Below the pieces are notes generated by a model. It searched no databases. It worked only from the letters and a program-made list of their open reading frames with translations, and was not told the origin of the DNA. The translations under genes were made by a program, and so were the position numbers. From DATESZ01 sp035283845 (lineage in GTDB: Bacteria > Desulfobacterota > Syntrophia > Syntrophales > JACQWR01), in NCBI GenBank assembly GCA_035283845.1, contig DATESZ010000100.1, positions 1 through 7,110 on the forward strand: a DNA stretch of 7,110 nucleotides. Direction: 5' to 3'. Positions 1 through 4,422 of this stretch are shown here, in pieces. The first letter of the stretch is position 1. Every line of letters starts with the position of its first letter.

Positions 1-810
1 ACAACAATGTTGGGGAAAGAATGTTCTCTGACGATAACGACAAAACTTGCCGAATCGAAAGTCGTGGAAGAAATCCTTCCTAAGAAGGGAACGGAATTTG
101 TGAAGAGTTCCGGGGTAAATATCATTTTTGATTATGTAAATGAGGACGGAAAGAGCAGAAAAGTGATGGGGACTCCTTTCCTGATCGGGCAAGGAAACAT
201 CGTGCGGTTTGAATTGCGCATGAGTGCGCCGTCGCCGCCCACCCGTGTCACGGGAATATTTCTCAATTCCGGTCTCAAGTCTGTATTGGATGAAGACGTG
301 AATCGTTTCAGTCAACTGCGCATAAAGCAGAGGGATAAATTGCTTTTAGATGCCATGCAACTGATTGAACCGCGCCTGGAGCGATTGGAAATTTTGTCCC
401 CTCAGGGAACAACGCTCATTTATGGCTATCTGAAAGATTATCAAGAGCCCGTCCCCTTGCCTTTGCTGGGCGACGGCGCCCGGCGTCTGACCTCATTGAT
501 TCTGGCCATTTGTACTGCCCAAGGAGGCGTGGTTCTGGTGGACGAAATCGAAAACGGCATTCACCATTCCATATTGAAAGGCATGTGGAACGCTGTCGCG
601 GAATCGGCCAGCCTGTTCAATACGCAGGTTTTCGCCACCACACATAGCCAGGAATGTCTGGTTGCCGCTCATGAAGCCTTTCTGGAAAGAGACCTATATC
701 GCTTCCGATTGCACCGTCTGGACCGCTTGAATGGTGAGATTGCGGCCGCTACCTACGATCGGGAAAGTCTGGAAGGCGCTTTGTCAATCCCGCTTGAGGT
801 GCGAGGATGA
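1..810 (+). CDS. AAA15/OLD-like ATPase, C-terminal part (5' end outside window)
   Basis: This is the C-terminal half of an ABC-type ATPase of the AAA15/AAA21 (OLD-like) group. The frame is open to base 1, so the ATG at 7 is probably internal; the N-terminal Walker A motif must lie upstream. Counting from that ATG, an ABC-signature-like segment LLGDGARRL is at residues 153-161. Walker B with its catalytic glutamate, VVLVDEIEN, is at about 174-182, and an H-loop (TTHS) at 211-214. In OLD and PARIS systems such ATPases dimerise and hold or gate a TOPRIM nuclease until a phage trigger is sensed. The gene overlaps the downstream TOPRIM-like gene by 4 nt, implying translational coupling and joint function. 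The Walker B and H-loop make the ATPase call firm. The defence role is inferred from the partner gene and surroundings. A housekeeping SMC/RecF-like role is less likely given the gene's pairing and order. Confidence 0.85.
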   Translation, partial: TTMLGKECSLTITTKLAESKVVEEILPKKGTEFVKSSGVNIIFDYVNEDGKSRKVMGTPFLIGQGNIVRFELRMSAPSPPTRVTGIFLNSGLKSVLDEDVNRFSQLRIKQRDKLLLDAMQLIEPRLERLEILSPQGTTLIYGYLKDYQEPVPLPLLGDGARRLTSLILAICTAQGGVVLVDEIENGIHHSILKGMWNAVAESASLFNTQVFATTHSQECLVAAHEAFLERDLYRFRLHRLDRLNGEIAAATYDRESLEGALSIPLEVRG

Positions 811-1460
811 AGACAGTGATCTGTCCCGAATGCCATCATGCCGCGATTGAGGAAAAGCTCGTCATCCGCAGGGAAAGGCTCTTGATTGCCGAAGGGAAAG
901 ACGATGAGCAGTTCTTTGACGCCATGTTGCGGCAACTTGGTCTCGATGAGATTCAGGTTCTCGGAATCGGCGGAAAAACCCGGTTGGAAGGCCAGTTAAA
1001 AGCGTTGAAACTCGATCCGGCATGGCGGCAAGTCTCATCCATTGGCATCGTACGGGATGCCGATGACGATCCGGACGCGGCTTTTCGAAGCGTCTGCTCG
1101 GCTTTGAAAGGGGCGAAGCTTCCTGTCCCGTCGAAGCCGCTGGCGCCGATGGTAGGGCCTCCAACCGTGCAGGTGATGATCATACCCTCTCTGCGTAAAG
1201 AAGGCGCCTTGGAGGATCTCTGTCTTGAATCGTCTGCCGATGATCCGGTCATGCCATGCGTGGAACAGTATTTTCAGTGCCTTGCTGAACACGGCGCTCC
1301 TGGCCCAAAAGAAAAGTCTTTGAGCAAGGCAAAGACAATGGTTTTTCTCACATCCAAGGAAGACCCTACGCTTCCCTTGGGGATTGCTGCGCAGAAGTGC
1401 TACTGGCCGCTGAAAAGCAGCGTTTTCGATGAGGTGAAGCGTTTCATTGCATCACTATGA
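807..1460 (+). CDS. DUF3226 / TOPRIM-like protein, partner of the upstream ATPase
   Basis: The 217-residue protein matches the DUF3226 pattern, a TOPRIM-like fold related to the nuclease domain of OLD proteins. Visible motifs are an acidic first strand LLIAEGKDD (26-33, with E29), a glycine-rich GIGGKTRL (53-60), the acidic DADDD (84-88, after IVR) and GALEDL (133-138). These are the usual TOPRIM metal-binding elements. Near the end, GIAAQKCYWPL (192-202) followed by FDEVKRFI is typical of DUF3226 C-termini. A CPECHH near the N-terminus could be half of a metal site but is not a complete ribbon. The start overlaps the ATPase stop (ATGA) and follows a GAGG-like ribosome site, and the gene overlaps the next gene in the same way. 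Catalysis on DNA or tRNA is inferred from family logic (AriB of PARIS is a TOPRIM effector with a different label, DUF4435), not shown here. Confidence 0.8.
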   Translation: MKTVICPECHHAAIEEKLVIRRERLLIAEGKDDEQFFDAMLRQLGLDEIQVLGIGGKTRLEGQLKALKLDPAWRQVSSIGIVRDADDDPDAAFRSVCSALKGAKLPVPSKPLAPMVGPPTVQVMIIPSLRKEGALEDLCLESSADDPVMPCVEQYFQCLAEHGAPGPKEKSLSKAKTMVFLTSKEDPTLPLGIAAQKCYWPLKSSVFDEVKRFIASL

Positions 1461-1645
1461 AAAAAATGAAAATCTGCAAAAGATGCCTTCAGGAATTTGA
1501 TGAAAACGAAAATTTTTGCGACAATCCGGCAACGGAATTGGCTGACATCTTTCTGGAAAGCGCCGGGGCGGAATCAGCTCATGATCTTTGCTTGCAATGC
1601 AAACAGGAATTGGGGATGGCAAATCTCATGGGCTTGGGACAATGA
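1457..1645 (+). CDS. small zinc-ribbon protein (copy 1), third gene of the ATPase-TOPRIM operon
   Basis: A 62-residue protein with two CxxC knuckles, CKRC (7-10) and CLQC (45-48), and an extra cysteine at 21. It most likely binds one zinc ion in a ribbon fold. Between the knuckles is an acidic, probably helical stretch (NPATELADIFLES); the C-terminus ends in ELGMANLMGLGQ. The ATG overlaps the preceding stop (ATGA), so it is translationally coupled to the TOPRIM-like gene; an in-frame ATG also occurs at 1466. No enzymatic motif is visible. Its operon position suggests an adaptor, sensor or nucleic-acid-binding accessory of the ATPase-TOPRIM pair, but that is inference. A close paralogue lies at 4197-4382. 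The match in length and C-terminal sequence between the two copies supports a real gene. Confidence 0.8.
   Translation: MKKMKICKRCLQEFDENENFCDNPATELADIFLESAGAESAHDLCLQCKQELGMANLMGLGQ
1469..1645 (+). repeat. direct repeat, copy 1 (zinc-ribbon gene body)
   Basis: This 177-nt stretch aligns without gaps to 4206-4382 in the same orientation. By hand I count about 29 mismatches (roughly 83% identity). Many of these fall in third codon positions, which suggests both copies evolved under protein-level constraint. The sequences on either side do not match. Confidence 0.85.
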
Positions 1646-1651
1646 ATTCCG

Positions 1652-1671
1652 TTAAAAAGAGAAGTTTTTAA
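1652..1671. promoter_or_regulatory. A/T inverted repeat upstream of the MNT-HEPN module, possible operator
   Basis: A perfect 7-bp inverted repeat, TTAAAAA and TTTTTAA, separated by 6 nt, lies about 20 nt before the MNT start. Toxin-antitoxin modules often regulate themselves through such a site. The stem is entirely A/T, so it is a poor intrinsic terminator. No good -35/-10 pair was found around it. Chance occurrence in A/T-rich spacer DNA is possible. Confidence 0.3.
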
Positions 1672-1681
1672 GATATGGAAT

Positions 1682-1686
1682 GGAGG
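1682..1686 (+). promoter_or_regulatory. ribosome binding site fixing the MNT start
   Basis: GGAGG lies 6 nt before the ATG at 1693. An in-frame ATG at 1675 lies upstream of this site and has no comparable ribosome site, so the start at 1693 is preferred. Confidence 0.6.
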
Positions 1687-1692
1687 CGCATC

Positions 1693-1962
1693 ATGACCTT
1701 GACGGACAATCACATAGCAAGAATCATTGAGCTGGGGAAATTGTACGGGGCGTCCCGCCTGATTCTCTTCGGAAGCATTTTGGAAACGCCGGAGACTGCG
1801 GGCGATATTGATCTGGCCTGCGACGGCGTTCCGGGGTGGAAACTATACGAGATGGCAGCGAGGATCGAGGAGGAATTGAACATCCTGCTGGACATCGTTC
1901 CCCTTACCCCTGCATCTCGGTTTACCCGCGTCATTGAGAAAAAAGGAAGGGTGCTGATATGA
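1693..1962 (+). CDS. minimal nucleotidyltransferase (MNT) antitoxin, MntA-like
   Basis: An 89-residue minimal nucleotidyltransferase of the polymerase-beta superfamily. The metal-binding signature GS-x9-DxD is present: FGS at 26-28, then DID at 38-40. A candidate third carboxylate is D67 in LLDIVPL. In the characterised MntA-HepT pair, MntA uses ATP to adenylylate a tyrosine next to the HEPN active site and so silences the RNase toxin. The gene overlaps the HEPN gene by 4 nt (ATGA) in the usual antitoxin-first order. The protein is shorter than many MntA homologues and is essentially the catalytic core alone. The start at 1693 was chosen because GGAGG precedes it at a normal distance; the longer form from 1675 would add six residues. 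Confidence 0.85.
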   Translation: MTLTDNHIARIIELGKLYGASRLILFGSILETPETAGDIDLACDGVPGWKLYEMAARIEEELNILLDIVPLTPASRFTRVIEKKGRVLI

Positions 1963-2435
1963 AACGGGAAGAGCTCCAAGAGGAAATCGGCATCGAGATC
2001 GAAAATATCCGCATAACCATTCAGGAGTTGAATGCCATCTATCGGGACGTGGGGAAAATGGCGCCGACTGTGAGGGACAAAACGGCTGCGGCGGCTTTTC
2101 TGGCACAGTTTTATAACGGCATCGAGAACGTTCTTAAACGCATTACCCGCTTCCATGGTATACCGCTTCCGACAGGCGATACCTGGCATGTCGATCTTTT
2201 CAGGCGATTTTGCGTTCCTCCAATGCACCCGTTACCCCTTCTGTTCGATGAATCTTTGGCATCGGAACTGGCGGCTTACCGCAAGTTCCGTCATGTGGTG
2301 CATCACGGCTACGGATTTCAACTGGAATGGGAACGGATGGATGAAGGCATCAGGCATGTGGATGATATTTTCATGCGATTTCAGGAACGCCTCGAAGCGT
2401 ACATGCGCAACCTTCAATCGACGACGGCTTCTTAG
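1959..2435 (+). CDS. HEPN-family ribonuclease toxin, HepT-like
   Basis: A 158-residue, mainly helical protein of the HEPN superfamily. The catalytic RX4HXY motif is intact: R111, H116 and Y118 in RHVVHHGY. HEPN toxins of this kind dimerise, bringing two RX4H motifs together to cut RNA (tRNA in studied cases). The tyrosine of RX4HXY is the residue adenylylated by MntA-type antitoxins, so toxin and partner match at motif level. Translation is coupled to the MNT gene by a 4-nt overlap. The gene ends in two consecutive TAG codons. The family assignment rests on the motif, size, helical character and gene pair. The target RNA cannot be read from the sequence. Confidence 0.85.
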   Translation: MKREELQEEIGIEIENIRITIQELNAIYRDVGKMAPTVRDKTAAAAFLAQFYNGIENVLKRITRFHGIPLPTGDTWHVDLFRRFCVPPMHPLPLLFDESLASELAAYRKFRHVVHHGYGFQLEWERMDEGIRHVDDIFMRFQERLEAYMRNLQSTTAS

Positions 2436-2527
2436 TAGCCGGTCGTGAACGCCTGCTGGAGGATATGAAACAAGGGCTGAAGCAGGAATCATTTGATTAT
2501 AAATAATGATTTCATTGGGAGTGCAGT

Positions 2528-3304
2528 ATGAACAATGCTTACACAATATCACCGATCTCTAATGGTCAGTATCATGTCAGGATACATCTTGATAAATGGA
2601 TGAATATAGAACAGATAAGAGACCTACAAGCACGATACGATGTTTTTCATAAAGAAGACCCTCATTTCTGGAAAGTGTGTAAACTCTATGGCGACGTGCT
2701 CTGCTATAAGTCAGAAACCCTTTTCCCCTTTGCGAAAGCACTCACTACAAAGAAGAAAAAAGTGCTGATGGTTCTTGGAAACCCAGCCACGCACAGTGTG
2801 GCAAAGGGTATGTTCTTTTTTTCTATGGGAAATGAAGAAAATGGTAGCGAAGAACCACATAATTTTTGGATTAGATTGGAAAAAGCAGGGTTGATAGAAG
2901 AGCTCTGGCATCAATCCTTGGAGGAAGCAGCAAGAACCAGAAAATGGTTAATCCAGACAGGCTTATTGTCTCAAGATTACCTATTCGGACTAACGACATT
3001 CTATTCATTTCCTACTCCAGGCATGAGGAAATATAAACATAATAATATAGAAGGTGTCGGATATTTTTTCGGGCCAGCCATACAATTCGTAGAGCAAATG
3101 GAATATGAGCGTTTGAATTCCTATATAAAATCCTGTTCTTTCTTATCAAAAGCCGTCATTGTTTGTCGTGGAAAAGAGGCAGATAAATCTATAAACAATT
3201 GGTCGAAAAAATATATTATTCCAAATAAGATTACAAAACCCTGGCCGGTTTCCGGCAATAATTGTGGCGGTGATTATTTACGACAAATATTAGAATCTGC
3301 ATAG
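2528..3304 (+). CDS. protein of unknown function with a uracil-DNA-glycosylase-like motif, A+T-rich gene
   Basis: A 258-residue soluble protein that I do not recognise as a named family. The centre carries VLGNPATHSVAKGMFF (82-97) followed by HNFWIRLEKAGLI (111-123). This is the spacing of the uracil-DNA-glycosylase superfamily core, where a G-x-NP loop, a GxxF turn and NxFWxxLxxAGL follow one another. A hydrophobic strand KAVIVCRGK (208-216) fits a later strand of that fold. The usual C-terminal HPS-type motif is not evident; PWPVSGNN (238-245) is the nearest candidate. The superfamily link is therefore tentative and activity is uncertain. The start is supported by GGGAG 6 nt upstream. Its A+T content and frequent ATA and AAA codons differ sharply from the flanking genes, indicating separate acquisition. 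It sits between two toxin modules with no overlap to either. Confidence 0.7.
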   Translation: MNNAYTISPISNGQYHVRIHLDKWMNIEQIRDLQARYDVFHKEDPHFWKVCKLYGDVLCYKSETLFPFAKALTTKKKKVLMVLGNPATHSVAKGMFFFSMGNEENGSEEPHNFWIRLEKAGLIEELWHQSLEEAARTRKWLIQTGLLSQDYLFGLTTFYSFPTPGMRKYKHNNIEGVGYFFGPAIQFVEQMEYERLNSYIKSCSFLSKAVIVCRGKEADKSINNWSKKYIIPNKITKPWPVSGNNCGGDYLRQILESA

Positions 3305-3326
3305 ATTGTTTTCAGGTTGGCACATT

Positions 3327-3977
3327 ATGAAAATAACTATTCGATATGATACGGCTTCTCTTATTGAAGACCAATATGAACCGGGTTCCCGTGGTCGCGT
3401 TCTGAAGAATTTACGAGGGATTAGGGTAAAACGAGAAATGGATGAGGCAGAGTCTGAGGAGCTCAAACGGGTGACGAAATGGGCAATGCAAGACTATGAA
3501 CAGGATCATGTCTTCACGGCGGAGGATGTTCGTACGCTACATCGAATCTGGTTGGAAAATATTTATTCATGGGCCGGTCAATACCGCCAAGTCATCATGA
3601 GCAAAGACGATTTCCCTTTCGCATTTCCGGCGCAAATTCCAAAATTGATGACGGAACTGGAAAATAGATTCTTGCGGCGATACACACCCTGCCGTGCCAG
3701 TTCCCTTGATACATTAGCGGAAGCATTGGCGGAGGTTCACGTAGAATTGTTGCTGATCCATCCTTTCCGGGAAGGAAATGGAAGGATTGCCCGCTTGTTG
3801 GTCATGCTGATGGCTCTTCAGGCCAGTATGCCGTGGCTCGACTTCAGCAGCATTAAGGGCAAGAAAAGGCAGAAATACTTCGCCGCTGTGCGGGCAGGTA
3901 TGGATCGGGACTACGACCCAATGAAAGAGATTTTTAGCGGACTGATTTCTTTGACTTTGAAGGTTTCCGAACGGTGA
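3327..3977 (+). CDS. Fic-domain AMP-transferase (Fic/DOC family toxin)
   Basis: A 216-residue Fic protein with the complete active-site motif HPFREGNGR (145-153), containing the catalytic histidine and the asparagine and arginine that bind ATP. Before it, SKDDFPFAFP (about 92-101) corresponds to the target-docking flap, and NIYSWAGQYR (78-87) is typical of the family. With an intact HPFx(D/E)GNGR motif the expected reaction is transfer of AMP to a hydroxyl side chain of a target protein. No inhibitory (S/T)xxxE(G/N) helix is seen inside this protein, which fits class I Fic proteins that need a separate inhibitor. Such a motif is present in the convergent gene next door. An in-frame TTG at 3306 is possible, but the ATG at 3327 with a weak upstream AGG is preferred. 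The 3' end overlaps the opposing gene by 44 nt. Confidence 0.88.
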   Translation: MKITIRYDTASLIEDQYEPGSRGRVLKNLRGIRVKREMDEAESEELKRVTKWAMQDYEQDHVFTAEDVRTLHRIWLENIYSWAGQYRQVIMSKDDFPFAFPAQIPKLMTELENRFLRRYTPCRASSLDTLAEALAEVHVELLLIHPFREGNGRIARLLVMLMALQASMPWLDFSSIKGKKRQKYFAAVRAGMDRDYDPMKEIFSGLISLTLKVSER

Positions 3978-4146
3978 ACGTTTTCATTGAAATGATCTCC
4001 CCTGCAGATAAGGCAGGATATGCAATGCCTTTGCAGCGGACACCCTCGATAGCAGAAGAGGAAACCACTGCCCTAAGAAGGGCGGCTTCACATTTTACAG
4101 GATCTTTCAGATAGGGATTGGTTTCGATTAAGGTTTTCTTTTTCAT
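3934..4146 (-). CDS. putative Fic inhibitor (anti-Fic antitoxin)
   Basis: A 70-residue minus-strand protein. SSAIEG at residues 30-35 fits the (S/T)xxxE(G/N) inhibitory-helix motif, whose glutamate (E34) reaches into the Fic active site and blocks productive ATP binding. The preceding IETNPYLKDP followed by a helix (LLRAVVSSSAIEGV) resembles small anti-Fic proteins and the N-termini of self-inhibited Fic proteins. The gene converges on the fic gene and overlaps its last 44 nt; class I inhibitors usually lie upstream in the same operon, so this layout is unusual. The ATG at 4146 is preferred; an in-frame TTG at 4161 would add five residues. A promoter-like pair lies directly upstream. Alternatively it could be a leftover N-terminal fragment of another Fic gene. 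The basic C-terminal tail is encoded antisense to fic and may be recently acquired. Confidence 0.65.
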   Translation of the reverse strand: MKKKTLIETNPYLKDPVKCEAALLRAVVSSSAIEGVRCKGIAYPALSAGEIISMKTFTVRKPSKSKKSVR

Positions 4147-4152
4147 GAGGTT

Positions 4153-4181
4153 ACTATACAAGAGGCAGACAAATAAATCAA
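4153..4181 (-). promoter_or_regulatory. candidate sigma-70-type promoter for the anti-Fic gene
   Basis: On the minus strand TTGATT (4181-4176) and TATAGT (4158-4153) are separated by exactly 17 bp. They match 4 of 6 and 5 of 6 consensus positions. The expected start of transcription would lie only a few bases before, or at, the ATG at 4146. No ribosome binding site is seen there, so the message may be leaderless or nearly so. Confidence 0.45.
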
Positions 4182-4182
4182 T

Positions 4183-4187
4183 AAGGA
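4183..4187 (+). promoter_or_regulatory. ribosome binding site before the second zinc-ribbon gene
   Basis: AAGGA followed by a 9-nt gap reaches the ATT at 4197. An ATG at 4187 overlaps this site but is in another frame and reaches a stop after nine codons. The spacing favours 4197 as the original start position of the ribbon gene. Confidence 0.4.
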
Positions 4188-4196
4188 TGGAACGAC

Positions 4197-4382
4197 ATTA
4201 CGAAGAAAATCTGTAAGAGATGCCTTCAGGAATTTGATGAAAACGACAACTCATACGACAATCCGGCAACGGAATTGGCTGACATATTTCTGGAAAGTGC
4301 CGGAGCGGAAAACAGTCGCGATCTTTGCCCGCAATGCAGAGAGGAATTGGGAATGTCGAACCTAATGGGATTTGGACAGTGA
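4197..4382 (+). CDS. small zinc-ribbon protein (copy 2), no ATG start: ATT start or start-loss pseudogene
   Basis: This frame encodes a 61-residue paralogue of the protein at 1457-1645: about 47 of the last 58 residues are identical and no gap is needed. Both zinc knuckles, CKRC (6-9) and CPQC (44-47), are kept, while the extra cysteine of copy 1 is replaced by tyrosine. The frame has a stop at 4182-4184 and no ATG, GTG or TTG before the first knuckle. The only plausible starts are the rare ATT at 4197, correctly spaced behind AAGGA, or an original ATG now mutated. Many of the DNA differences from copy 1 are synonymous, so the protein was under selection until recently. It lies 37 nt upstream of the DUF499 gene in the same orientation. 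Function is unknown; by analogy it would be an accessory of a neighbouring ATPase. Confidence 0.6.
   Translation: MTKKICKRCLQEFDENDNSYDNPATELADIFLESAGAENSRDLCPQCREELGMSNLMGFGQ
4206..4382 (+). repeat. direct repeat, copy 2 (zinc-ribbon gene body)
   Basis: This is the second copy of the 177-nt repeat at 1469-1645, same orientation, ungapped, about 83% identical by hand count. About 2.6 kb of toxin, antitoxin and unknown genes lies between the copies. Confidence 0.85.
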
Positions 4383-4422
4383 TTTTCAGAAATAGGGAAT
4401 TACGGCAAGTAAGGGAGGGATG

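Noticed and set aside
2465..2506. A 13-codon ORF (MKQGLKQESFDYK) preceded by GGAGG, open upstream for some codons without a start.
   Set aside because: GGAGG is only 2 nt from the ATG, the peptide matches nothing I recognise, and it may be a chance frame or a remnant of an earlier gene end.
2487..2511. Inverted repeat AATCATT...AATGATT with TATAAA between, upstream of the A+T-rich gene.
   Set aside because: No matching -35 element at a proper distance and no T-run for a terminator; such A/T repeats are expected by chance in this A+T-rich spacer.
4001..4017. Small hairpin CCTGC-7 nt-GCAGG between the Fic and anti-Fic starts.
   Set aside because: It lies inside the anti-Fic coding region, the stem is 5 bp, and no T-run follows on either strand, so it is not a credible terminator.
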